A DNA stretch of 38,303 nucleotides from Sedimentisphaerales bacterium. Its GTDB lineage: Bacteria; Planctomycetota; Phycisphaerae; Sedimentisphaerales; UBA12454. The notes below the pieces were generated by a model. It saw nothing but the letters and a program-made list of their open reading frames with translations, made no database searches and was not told the origin of the DNA. A program made the translations under genes and the position numbers. The DNA lies in the NCBI GenBank assembly GCA_016930635.1, contig JAFGGI010000044.1, forward strand, positions 1 through 38,303, in the 5' to 3' direction. Position 1 is the stretch's first letter; every line of letters starts with the position of its first letter. Positions 1 through 8,248 of the stretch are shown piece after piece.

Positions 1-1217
1 AGCGCAACTTCCTGGAATATCTGGTCGAAACTCCTCTGTAAAAACGTTGAATAAATACACACCACAGGTTTAAGCCCCTGCTTTGCCTGGCCGGCTGCGA
101 TATCCACCGCTACTGATTCGGCAATTCCTACATCATAATAACGGTCAGGAAAGGCCTGTCTGAATTTCATTAGACCGGTACCATCAGACATCGCCGCGGT
201 AATTGCAGTTATCTTGTCATCCTTTTGGGCACAGGCAACAATGCAGTCAGCAAAAGACTGAGTAAAAGTTTTTTTCGATGTCTTTTTCAACTGTTCTCCG
301 TTGATTTCAAATGGACCTGTAGAATGAAATTTGGTAGGGTCTTCATCTGCAGGAGTAAAACCTTTGCCCTTTTTGGTATAGACATGCAGTATCGCAGGAG
401 TTTCGAGGTCAGAAATGGCCTCGAAAAGTTTTATAAGAGAATCTATATCATGGCCGTCAACCGGCCCGAAATAGGGAATATTCAGACTTTCAAACAGCCT
501 GCTCGGTGTAATTGCCATACGCAGTGTTCTCTTGAAGTTTTCCAGTGCATCTTCCATTTTTTTGCCGACCAACGGCAGATGCTCAAGTATTCTGTTAGTG
601 GTCTTGCGCAAATCGGTATATTGATGACTCAGTCTGACTTTGGAAAGAAACTTTGCAATAGAGCCTTGTGTAACATCTATCGCCATTGAATTATCGTTCA
701 GTATCACAAGCAGTTGTCTTTTTACCAGTCCCAGATTATTCAGTGCTTCGAAATTCGGGCCGTTGACAATGCTGGCATCTCCGACTAAGGCAACTATCTT
801 CTCATCTGTTCCGAGATTCTGCGAAGCTAAAGCAATCCCAAGTGCTGTTGGAATTGAAGTTCCCGCGTGCCCTACAGTAAAATGATCATAAGGACTTTCA
901 GCAGGGTCGGGAAAACCGCTTATACCATCCTTCTGACGTAATTTCTCAAACATATCTCTTCTGCCGGTGAGTATTTTATGTGCATAACACTGATGACCCA
1001 CATCCCACAGGAGCCTGTCTTTCTGAAAATCAAACACATAATGCATCGCAATCGTCAGATCGATAACTCCAAGACTGCTTGCTAAATGCCCTCCTGTTTT
1101 ACTGACAGACTGAGTAATAAAATCACTCAGTTCTAAAGCAAGTTGTTCCAACTGTTCGACAGGAAGTTGTTTTAAATCCGCTGGTGAGTTAATCTTTTCG
1201 AGTATTTCATATTGCAT
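1..1217 (-). CDS. dxs: 1-deoxy-D-xylulose-5-phosphate synthase (partial, C-terminus beyond left edge)
   Basis: The first ~405 codons of DXS, the thiamine-diphosphate enzyme that joins pyruvate and glyceraldehyde 3-phosphate at the entry to the MEP isoprenoid pathway. The frame is open from ATG at 1217 to the window edge. Seen in order: the N-terminal histidine motif DVGHQCYAHKILTGR, then GHAGTSIPTALG, then the ThDP/Mg site GDASIVNG...FEALN...LNDN, and near the cut the transketolase-type block DVGIAE...STFLQRSFDQ. The family is normally ~620-640 residues, so about a third is missing. It begins 3 bp after the ispA stop, and AGGAC inside the ispA end can serve as its ribosome site, so the two genes are translationally linked. 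One oddity: the usual AEQHAV/AESHAV motif reads ESVAVD, so its histidine is replaced by valine. Confidence 0.95.
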   Translation of the reverse strand, partial: MQYEILEKINSPADLKQLPVEQLEQLALELSDFITQSVSKTGGHLASSLGVIDLTIAMHYVFDFQKDRLLWDVGHQCYAHKILTGRRDMFEKLRQKDGISGFPDPAESPYDHFTVGHAGTSIPTALGIALASQNLGTDEKIVALVGDASIVNGPNFEALNNLGLVKRQLLVILNDNSMAIDVTQGSIAKFLSKVRLSHQYTDLRKTTNRILEHLPLVGKKMEDALENFKRTLRMAITPSRLFESLNIPYFGPVDGHDIDSLIKLFEAISDLETPAILHVYTKKGKGFTPADEDPTKFHSTGPFEINGEQLKKTSKKTFTQSFADCIVACAQKDDKITAITAAMSDGTGLMKFRQAFPDRYYDVGIAESVAVDIAAGQAKQGLKPVVCIYSTFLQRSFDQIFQEVA

Positions 1218-1220
1218 TTT

Positions 1221-2123
1221 TTATTTTGTCCTGTGTAAAAGCGCAAAAATAAGTTCCCTCAGGATATTTGCCTTATCTCCAAATGGTTTTAGAAGCTCTA
1301 TCGCTTCTTGCGCTATTTGTTGTGCTTTTTCTTTCGACTGGGCAAGGCCGAAAACGCCCGGATATGTGAGTTTGCCCTGTTTTACATCTTTTCCTGCGGT
1401 TTTTCCAAGCTGCTGACTCGTTGAAGATACATCGAGTATGTCGTCAGCAATCTGGAATCCCAGACCCATCTTAAGACCGAATTGGCCAAGCAGGTCTTTC
1501 TGGTCCTGAGAAGCCCCGGCGGCAATGGCTCCTAAAAGGGCAGATGCAGAAAACATTTTTGCTGTTTTATTCATATGGATATTGTGTAAATCATCTCCGC
1601 TGCCGGTGCCGTTTTCAGCCTGCAGGTCGTCAACCTGGCCCGCAACCATACCGGCCGGTCCTGCAGCAAGGGCAAGAGTTTTTATCATTTCAACCACCTT
1701 TTCAGGTTCGCTAATCTTCGTTGCCAAAAGCTCAAAAGCCATCGTCAAAAGTGCATCGCCTGTCAAAATTGCTGTCGCTTCATCAAAGGCTTTATGGCAG
1801 CTCGGCTTACCTCGGCGATAGTCATCGTCATCCATGGCCGGTAAGTCATCGTGAATAAGTGAATAGGTATGAACCATTTCAACTGTCGCGGCTGCTGTCT
1901 GGGCGTCTTTATTTATATCGCCAGATACAACCTGGCAACACCATAATGCAACCGCAGCCCTTACCCTTTTCCCCGGCGAACCAAGGGTATATTCAATAGC
2001 TTCTTTTAACCTGCCGCCAATACCATCGAAACCCTTAACAGCCTCGCTAATAACGCCGTTAATAAGCTCTGCGTTCTGTTTAAGTTCGCTTGAAATATCT
2101 ATTTTTCCTGTTTTTATCGCCAT
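1221..2123 (-). CDS. ispA: Polyprenyl (farnesyl/geranylgeranyl) diphosphate synthase
   Basis: Short-chain trans-prenyltransferase of 300 residues, the usual length for IspA. It condenses isopentenyl diphosphate with allylic diphosphates to give C15 or C20 products for quinones and other isoprenoids. Both Asp-rich Mg-binding motifs are visible: the first, DDLPAMDD, at about residues 92-99, followed by the RRGKP segment; the second, FQIADDILD, at about residue 230. The GKRVRA motif near residue 51 binds diphosphate. ATG at 2123 is the start, with only a weak GAG just upstream. It lies directly upstream of dxs (3-bp gap), a common isoprenoid pairing. Product chain length cannot be fixed from sequence alone. 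Confidence 0.93.
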   Translation of the reverse strand: MAIKTGKIDISSELKQNAELINGVISEAVKGFDGIGGRLKEAIEYTLGSPGKRVRAAVALWCCQVVSGDINKDAQTAAATVEMVHTYSLIHDDLPAMDDDDYRRGKPSCHKAFDEATAILTGDALLTMAFELLATKISEPEKVVEMIKTLALAAGPAGMVAGQVDDLQAENGTGSGDDLHNIHMNKTAKMFSASALLGAIAAGASQDQKDLLGQFGLKMGLGFQIADDILDVSSTSQQLGKTAGKDVKQGKLTYPGVFGLAQSKEKAQQIAQEAIELLKPFGDKANILRELIFALLHRTK

Positions 2124-2239
2124 AAACTCGTTATTATACAGTCCTTTAAGGTTTGGATACAGTCAAAATATTAGGTGGATTTAAAATACCCTATAAGAAC
2201 AGGCTATTGCTGCCAAAAAGCATACTGCCTCTTTAATCT

Positions 2240-2851
2240 TTAGTCGGAATGTTTTTGCAAAGGCTGATTCGGTGTATTCTCTCCCTCTTTGGCTTCTTTT
2301 ACCATCCTACCGTATTCCGCTGCTTTTATGCCAATTTCCCGAATAATTTCCTGGTAATTAGGCTCGTTTATTTCTTTTTCTTTGGGTCCTCCGGCAGAGT
2401 ATTCAAGTCCCGCGCCATAAAAAACTTTTCTTAGTTCTCGTGAGCTAAAGCCGCGATGAAAAAAACCGCCGTAAATAGCAACACCTTCGTCACTATAGCC
2501 AATTTCAACAAAAAACTCCTCTTTGTCCGCTACTATTCTCAAATCAGGATTCAGACAATGCGGAAATCCCTTAATTGGGTGTGCGTCTCGAACACATCTG
2601 CGAAAACCGGCTTCAAATTCCTCCATCTTGTCGTCAGGAACTTCAAAACTGACATACTCAGTATTTTTATTGATTGGCAAGACAATACTAACTTTTTGGA
2701 ACCGGCCTTTTGGCAGATTTTTTCTTAAATCAATAACTTTACAATGCTCAAAAATTTCGCCAACAATTCTCGGGTGGTGCGAAAGGAACAATAGTATCAT
2801 CCCTATAATAGCTGCGAATGATGAAGCTATAATTATAATTTTTCTCTTCAT
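2240..2851 (-). CDS. Hypothetical membrane-anchored protein
   Basis: 203 residues of no family I recognise. A basic start (MKRK) is followed by one hydrophobic segment (about residues 5-25), which suggests an uncleaved signal anchor or inner-membrane tether, with the rest outside the cytoplasm. The remainder is mixed alpha/beta with two cysteines (CKVIDL, RRCVRDAH) plus one in FPHCLNP. The C-terminal 40 residues are charged and low in structure. ATG at 2851 is preceded by AAGGG about 9-13 nt upstream. It starts only 21 nt after the stop of the giant exported protein upstream, so the two are probably co-transcribed and may act at the same place. Confidence 0.7.
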   Translation of the reverse strand: MKRKIIIIASSFAAIIGMILLFLSHHPRIVGEIFEHCKVIDLRKNLPKGRFQKVSIVLPINKNTEYVSFEVPDDKMEEFEAGFRRCVRDAHPIKGFPHCLNPDLRIVADKEEFFVEIGYSDEGVAIYGGFFHRGFSSRELRKVFYGAGLEYSAGGPKEKEINEPNYQEIIREIGIKAAEYGRMVKEAKEGENTPNQPLQKHSD

Positions 2852-2872
2852 ACTTTATAACCCTTTCAAGTA

Positions 2873-5803
2873 TTACAATCTAAAGTCTTGCCAATATCCT
2901 ACGCCTCTAATCCTCCAATCATCTCTAGGATCCACCCATTGCCACTCCCCCTCTTCCTCTATATACATGTATTCCGTCTGCGCTTCATCAACTGCATAAC
3001 CAATTGCTGTTTCAAGTGAATATCCTTCACCCAATTTATTCCACATATTGCAGGAGAACTTGCTGTACTCGGTTGTACAACCGGAATTCCAATAATTGCC
3101 CCAGGAAAAGAAGTAATCATCCTCATCTGTAAGATTCAAGGCCATAGTCAAATCACTTCGAATATCATAATTAGCCGTGCTGATAACCAAAGAACCAGAG
3201 CTATGTATTCGTAACAACCCACCAAAACAACAATCAAAGGTTGCAAACTTCAGATTTTGAAAATTCATTTCTTTCCAGGTCTTAACAGTAGCTTCAGTTG
3301 AAGCAGGTAATGAAACTAACCATGAAGGGGCTGAACCCGGGGCATAATTGGAAACCTTATCGCTAACGCAATATCCATCATCCAACCCAACAGTAGTTCT
3401 CCAACAACTGTCTCCAAAAACCTTATAATGTCCGTGCCCTATGAAACATAAAACTTGGACATTATTGTAATTCATTACCCGTCTATGTGTTGCATTATAA
3501 GTCATTACTTTAACTTCATATCCCAAGCCCTCTAATTCTCTTGTAACACAGGGACGTAAGCATGAAGAATGATAAATGTCTGGATCTGGACAAAGAACTA
3601 AAGCATCATATCCATAAAGCCAACCCATAATTGATGCTATTGGAACAACTATGCCCCCGAAAACAGAAGAAGTTCTCATTTGAATATCTTCTGGAGAACT
3701 AAAATGATTCTCCATTACCGCAGCACCACCAGGGGCTGCAGGAAGGAATTGTAAACAATCAACGTCGTAGGCATCAGTAACGGAAAAAGGAATTTCTTCA
3801 TAAATATAATCATTAGCAGGCAAAGTATTACTCCAAACTATCTCTCCATCACAAATTGCTACAACATTAACATCAGATAAAGTAGAGGAAACACTAAAAG
3901 GAATTATAGCGCCTTTATTGAAAGAAGAAGGAACAATACACTTAGATATTTGCCGATCTATAACTATTTGTTGAGGAGGATAACAAATAGTTTCTGCCTG
4001 CATATTAAAGGCAACTATTTTTGCCTCATGGCTGCCAACCTCAAGCCAGGGCATAAATACTTCCTTGGTTGAAGATGAAGAGCCATAACCCAAAGGGATT
4101 TCTTTGACAAAATAACCATCTACAAAAAGAAATATTCTAAAGATATCCGAGTCATAACCTGATACAGAAACAGCAGTTCCTCCATATTGCCCATCTGAGA
4201 AACTTGCCGTGACAGGAGGATAACTTTCTCCGGTTTTTTGCCATTCAGAAGCCAAAATTGCAAAATCCTCAAAATTAACTATATCGTCTTTGTTCAGGTC
4301 AGGTCGCGAATCAAAAAATCTTGGGTCGATTTCTTTTTGCCATTGCTCCGCGAATTGAGCAAAAGTTTGAAAATTATAAGGGTCAAGCCAGTGTTCCGCA
4401 ATTTCTAAAAGGTCTCCGAGGTCAATTGTGCCGCTATTATCGTAATCATTTAATCTTGTCTGACGGGCATCATTATAATCGAAAAGCCAGTAATCTGCCA
4501 GTTTTGCAAGGTCACTTATATCTACAATTGAGTCCTCGTTAAAATCACATGCTCGGACAGTGCTGCTATAATCCCAGTTAGGATAGTGGAATCCGAGGTC
4601 GAGTATATTTACGTCAGGAACATCATTGATGCTTGTTGTAAACCCAATATATGGAGATTCAGAAATATAAGTAGAAGCAGCGTTGACAAAAGCACACGAT
4701 TGATCGAGCCGCACTATATCAAAATATCCATTTCCTTGAACAAAGGGATTAGAAAACACCTCGACAGGATTATCCTCTGGAAATCCATTAGTATTTTGAG
4801 AACCCGGATAGCTGAGCCATCTGCCATTGTCAGAGATTATCACATTAAAATACCCGCCGCCGCTTCCAGCCTCCAAAAGATAATTATAATAATATGAAGC
4901 TGCTGATATATTTGTTTGTATCATTGTTACTCCGGCAAGCGATTGTGATGACGAGCCATGCACATCAATACCATAGTTATTTTCATAACAGGTATTACTT
5001 ACAATTTCAACTACGCTTTCTGGATCTTCCTCCCCGCTAAAGCTCTCATGATATACTTCAATGCCCACGCCATTCCAATATAAGACATTATTGGCAATTC
5101 TTGTTTGGCGAATACCGTAAGTTAATATGGCTTGATTGCAGTATTCCAAAAAATTGTTTTCACATGCCCTGTTAAGAGTAATATCACGTAAGCAAATCCC
5201 AGTTTGGGCATAAGAAACATAAGTATAAATAATTTCACTCATACTTACATAGGCATCTCCACCTTCAACTTGGATTCCTTTCCAATATCCAAACGGAGGC
5301 TCATCAATATCAGCAATATTAACACACATTGCCGAAGGAGCACCTCTGGCAATATAATTGCCGCCACCTAAAATATATAAGCCGGTATTCGCCGCCCATT
5401 TAATAACAGCACCCGGCATATGTCTCAAAGTACCACCACTTTGAACAGTAACATCTGTTGTCGCATGATACACATTATTAGGCTCTAATATAAATTCGCC
5501 TGTTATCACAGAAGGCATCGAAATCATTGTGGCTTTTACTCCATGAATATCGGCTGTTTTTAAAGCTAAATTTATGTAACCTGTTTTAGCTTTCTTCGGC
5601 ATTAAATTTTTAATGTCTATAACATCCAAGGCCGTTGTAGCATTTAGCTCGACTCTTGAATTGCAGTTGAACACAAAGTTAGGTTCTTTGACTTTTTCAG
5701 GATATAAAATCTCTACCTCGTCACGAGAAAGTTTTTCTGTATCAATCCCAAAACAGCAATTAACCAGACACACAACACACAAAATAAATAGAATTGGTTT
5801 CAT
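2873..5803 (-). CDS. Secreted multidomain protein: beta-helix, dockerin-like repeats, caspase-like C-terminal domain
   Basis: 976 residues. A signal peptide covers about residues 1-19 (hydrophobic ILFILCVVCLVNCCFG). Residues ~90-370 have the repeated N/G-rich short-strand pattern of a right-handed parallel beta-helix. Residues ~417-525 carry dockerin-like calcium loops (DFNEDSIVDISDL, DYDNSGTIDLGDL, DLNKDDIVNFEDF), each followed by an 'A..WL/WQ' helix, a form typical of Phycisphaerae. An Ig-like region (~530-720) follows. The last 250 residues look like a caspase/gingipain/CHAT-type fold: a strand ending in FIGHGH (His790, His792), then a strand ending in FDCCFGG (Cys858, Cys859), giving the His/Cys dyad spacing of clan CD peptidases. 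ATG at 5803 has AGGAG 9 nt upstream. A protease activity is inference; it could instead be an inactive or structural caspase-like fold. It leads the operon with the small gene at 2240-2851. Confidence 0.85.
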   Translation of the reverse strand: MKPILFILCVVCLVNCCFGIDTEKLSRDEVEILYPEKVKEPNFVFNCNSRVELNATTALDVIDIKNLMPKKAKTGYINLALKTADIHGVKATMISMPSVITGEFILEPNNVYHATTDVTVQSGGTLRHMPGAVIKWAANTGLYILGGGNYIARGAPSAMCVNIADIDEPPFGYWKGIQVEGGDAYVSMSEIIYTYVSYAQTGICLRDITLNRACENNFLEYCNQAILTYGIRQTRIANNVLYWNGVGIEVYHESFSGEEDPESVVEIVSNTCYENNYGIDVHGSSSQSLAGVTMIQTNISAASYYYNYLLEAGSGGGYFNVIISDNGRWLSYPGSQNTNGFPEDNPVEVFSNPFVQGNGYFDIVRLDQSCAFVNAASTYISESPYIGFTTSINDVPDVNILDLGFHYPNWDYSSTVRACDFNEDSIVDISDLAKLADYWLFDYNDARQTRLNDYDNSGTIDLGDLLEIAEHWLDPYNFQTFAQFAEQWQKEIDPRFFDSRPDLNKDDIVNFEDFAILASEWQKTGESYPPVTASFSDGQYGGTAVSVSGYDSDIFRIFLFVDGYFVKEIPLGYGSSSSTKEVFMPWLEVGSHEAKIVAFNMQAETICYPPQQIVIDRQISKCIVPSSFNKGAIIPFSVSSTLSDVNVVAICDGEIVWSNTLPANDYIYEEIPFSVTDAYDVDCLQFLPAAPGGAAVMENHFSSPEDIQMRTSSVFGGIVVPIASIMGWLYGYDALVLCPDPDIYHSSCLRPCVTRELEGLGYEVKVMTYNATHRRVMNYNNVQVLCFIGHGHYKVFGDSCWRTTVGLDDGYCVSDKVSNYAPGSAPSWLVSLPASTEATVKTWKEMNFQNLKFATFDCCFGGLLRIHSSGSLVISTANYDIRSDLTMALNLTDEDDYFFSWGNYWNSGCTTEYSKFSCNMWNKLGEGYSLETAIGYAVDEAQTEYMYIEEEGEWQWVDPRDDWRIRGVGYWQDFRL

Positions 5804-5879
5804 TTTCTTTCTCCTGTAAACTCCTAATCTCTAATTATCTTTCCCGGCGCACTTAAAAAGAGCACCGCCGCAAAATGCC

Positions 5880-5984
5880 CGCACTTAGCTCGCCAGAGCT
5901 AATCAGCAACACATGCAAACGGTGCCCATATCGGGCACCGACCATTGCACGTCTGCTGATAAAAATACCTGGCGATTTAGTGCG
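5880..5984. repeat. Long imperfect inverted repeat (~105 nt hairpin) in a gene-free stretch
   Basis: The 278 bp between the two divergently transcribed genes hold no ORF of interest but one large palindrome. Left-arm blocks CGCACT (5880), TCGCCAG, ATCAGCA, ACATGCAA and CGGTGCCC pair in the correct order with GGGCACCG, TTGCACGT, TGCTGAT, CTGGCGA and AGTGCG (ending 5984), around a tiny ATAT-type loop near 5930. Small internal loops separate the blocks. No T-run follows, so it is not an ordinary terminator. It could be a degenerate MITE-like element, a structured RNA, or the end of a transcribed leader. Confidence 0.75.
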
Positions 5985-5990
5985 AGACGC

Positions 5991-6005
5991 TCACTGGTTC
6001 AGTGA
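5991..6005. repeat. Perfect small hairpin beside the long inverted repeat
   Basis: TCACTG-GTT-CAGTGA is a perfect 6-bp stem with a 3-nt loop. Its centre also reads as the palindrome GTTCAGTGAAC. It lies 6 nt beyond the long inverted repeat and 77 nt upstream of miaA. Operator, RNA stem or chance are all possible. Confidence 0.5.
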
Positions 6006-6081
6006 ACTTCAATATTTAATTGTCAATAAACAGAGTAATTATTATACTTTTCGTTGTCAAATATAATTTACCAGAGATATT

Positions 6082-7011
6082 ATGGCTAAAAACAGGCTCT
6101 TAATTCTGGGCGTAACGGCTTCCGGCAAAGGCAGACTGGCCTTTGAGCTGGCCAAAAAAATCGATGCCGAAATAATCAGTATCGACTCGATGAAAGTCTA
6201 TCGGCGAATGGATATCGGAACCGCAAAACCCTCGAAAGAAGCGCAAAAGCAAATAAATTATCACCTGCTCGATGTTGCTGAGCCAAGCGAGTCTTTCAGC
6301 GTTGACAGATTCCTGAGCCTGGCAGATACAGCCGTTAAAGAAATAGAATCCAAAGGCAAACCCGTCATCGCTGTCGGCGGAAGCGCAATGTATATAAAGG
6401 CTTTGCTCTACGGCATATTCGAAGGCCCTGGCACAAACGAACAGATACGAAAACAACTTAAAGAAAGGATCAAACAGACCTCGCTTGAAGAATTGCATAA
6501 ACAGCTTGCCGCTGTTGACCCTGATGCTGCTGAGCGAATCCACTTGAATGATGAAAAACGAATAATCAGAGCGCTCGAGGTCTACGAGCTTACTGGAAAA
6601 CCGATTTCCAGTTTCCAGCAGCAATTCGACCTGCCTGCGCCAAAAGGTAATTGGAAAATCATCGGCTTAAGAAGAGAAAAGAGCGAAGAAAGCAGACGAA
6701 TAAACGCTCGCGTCAAAAAAATGATCGAAGAAGGCCTTGTTGATGAAGTGAAAAGTTTACTTGCTGAAGAAAAACCTATGAGTGACCAGGCCAAAAGTGC
6801 GATAGGATATGCTGAGATCATCAATCATCTTCAGGGCAAAGAAACACTTGAAAAGGCCATTGAAAGTATAAAGATCAATACCCGCCGATTTGCCAAGTCT
6901 CAACGTACATGGTTCAAGACTTTCAAAAACGTAAACTGGTTTGACTTAGCTAATGACGAGACTCCTGAAAGCATTCTTGCTAAAGCCAAGGCCCTTATTG
7001 TAGATAAGTAA
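6082..7011 (+). CDS. miaA: tRNA dimethylallyltransferase
   Basis: 309 residues, the normal length for MiaA, which transfers the dimethylallyl group of DMAPP to N6 of A37 in tRNAs reading UNN codons. Family signatures: a P-loop near residue 10, IISIDSMKVYRRMDIGTAKP (the DSxQ/M substrate loop and GTAKP), HLLDVAEP, the central VGGSAMYIKALLYG, and RRFAKSQRTWF near the C-terminus. The P-loop is odd: LGVTASGKGRLA where most MiaA have G-P-T-(A/G)-x-GKT/S, so the Mg-coordinating Thr/Ser is Gly. ATG at 6082 has only a weak AGAG upstream; TATAAT at 6062-6067 is a possible -10 but would leave a very short leader. It converges on treT with a 14-bp gap. Confidence 0.95.
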   Translation: MAKNRLLILGVTASGKGRLAFELAKKIDAEIISIDSMKVYRRMDIGTAKPSKEAQKQINYHLLDVAEPSESFSVDRFLSLADTAVKEIESKGKPVIAVGGSAMYIKALLYGIFEGPGTNEQIRKQLKERIKQTSLEELHKQLAAVDPDAAERIHLNDEKRIIRALEVYELTGKPISSFQQQFDLPAPKGNWKIIGLRREKSEESRRINARVKKMIEEGLVDEVKSLLAEEKPMSDQAKSAIGYAEIINHLQGKETLEKAIESIKINTRRFAKSQRTWFKTFKNVNWFDLANDETPESILAKAKALIVDK

Positions 7012-7025
7012 TCTTCTTTTTGATG

Positions 7026-8240
7026 TTATCCAATAATGGAATTCAGCATATACAGATAGTCAGAAAGTAAACGAGTAATTAGAAACTTATTTTTGACAGT
7101 TTCTTTACCTTCCCTGCCTAATTTTTTGCTTTCTTTAGGATTTTTTAAAAGGTGTATAATTCTGTCCGCGAATCCTCCGGTATCTGTCGGCTCCAACAGA
7201 AATCCGTTTTGGCCATCTTCAATCTGCATAGGTATCCCGCCGACATTGGATGCAACGACAGGTGTTCCTTTCCAAAGAGCTTCGGTAACAGCCAGACAGA
7301 AACCTTCTTTAGTAGATTTTTGTATTATAACATCTGAATATCTCTGAATTGCATTTACTAATGTTTCATTATTGCCCACAACAAATATAATATCTCCGGT
7401 TTTTACAAGGCGATGGGCTTTTTTATAAACTTTGTTGTACATTCTCAAACCTTCAGGATCATCACTGGCGGCGTTATAGCAGAAAACAAGCCTACAATCG
7501 ACCTTCTCTTTTACCAGTTTGAAGACTTCTATTACCCCCTCAGGGTCTTTCCAGGGATCAAGCCTGGAAACCTGGGTGATAACCGGTTTGTCTGTTGGAA
7601 TTCCCACTTTTTTAATATGTTCTGCGATTATTTTATCGCTAACGTCTCTATTCTTCTCGCTCAAGGGATTAATGGCCGGCAGTATGAGCCGCTGGTCAAT
7701 GGGCAGATCCTCTTTAAAGTATTTTTTACTTGAGAAAACAACCTGGTCATATTTCAATACGAAGCCTTTTAAAAATTCCCATAGCTCTTCATTAGGATTT
7801 GTCAGATCTATATGACATCGCCATATCCACGGCTCACCCTTTTTATTTCCCGAAGCACTTATAAGAGAAAGCGGCTGCGGATCGTGTATTATGACACAGT
7901 CATGGTCAAGATGTGTAAATTTAGAGAAGTTATCATTTACCTGCATATATATTTTTTTCTTCTGTTCCGTTAAATTTATTTTCGCACCCTGCAGGGCGTT
8001 ATGGAAACTCTTTGTGATCTCAAAAAATTCCTGGCTGCCGTGCAGAATCCGCCAGCCGGTATCAATGCCAACATCATTCATAAGCAGTGCCAACGAATAT
8101 AGAATTTCTGCAACACCGCCTCCCTGATATGTTGCATTTAGGTGAACAACGTGCTTGCCATAGAGTTTTCTGGCTCTGGCATAAATTTCTGCTAACGTCT
8201 CATCCGGTACAGTGTAACGAAAATCTTCAAGTTTTAACAT
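7026..8240 (-). CDS. treT: Trehalose synthase (glycosyltransferring, TreT-type GT4)
   Basis: 404 residues of the GT-B fold, glycosyltransferase family 4. It closely resembles TreT, which makes trehalose reversibly from NDP-glucose and free glucose. Supporting segments: VVHLNATYQGGGVAEIL (N-terminal glycine-rich acceptor side), WRCHIDLTNPN, VSRLDPWKDPEGVI, and the nucleotide-sugar site EGFCLAVTEALWKGTPVV followed by GGIPMQI. Its start at 8240 lies 8 nt after the otsAB stop, and its Shine-Dalgarno AGGAG overlaps that stop, indicating tight co-translation. Other GT4 substrates cannot be excluded, but the position next to otsAB supports trehalose. Confidence 0.9.
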   Translation of the reverse strand: MLKLEDFRYTVPDETLAEIYARARKLYGKHVVHLNATYQGGGVAEILYSLALLMNDVGIDTGWRILHGSQEFFEITKSFHNALQGAKINLTEQKKKIYMQVNDNFSKFTHLDHDCVIIHDPQPLSLISASGNKKGEPWIWRCHIDLTNPNEELWEFLKGFVLKYDQVVFSSKKYFKEDLPIDQRLILPAINPLSEKNRDVSDKIIAEHIKKVGIPTDKPVITQVSRLDPWKDPEGVIEVFKLVKEKVDCRLVFCYNAASDDPEGLRMYNKVYKKAHRLVKTGDIIFVVGNNETLVNAIQRYSDVIIQKSTKEGFCLAVTEALWKGTPVVASNVGGIPMQIEDGQNGFLLEPTDTGGFADRIIHLLKNPKESKKLGREGKETVKNKFLITRLLSDYLYMLNSIIG

Positions 8241-8248
8241 GACAGCTC

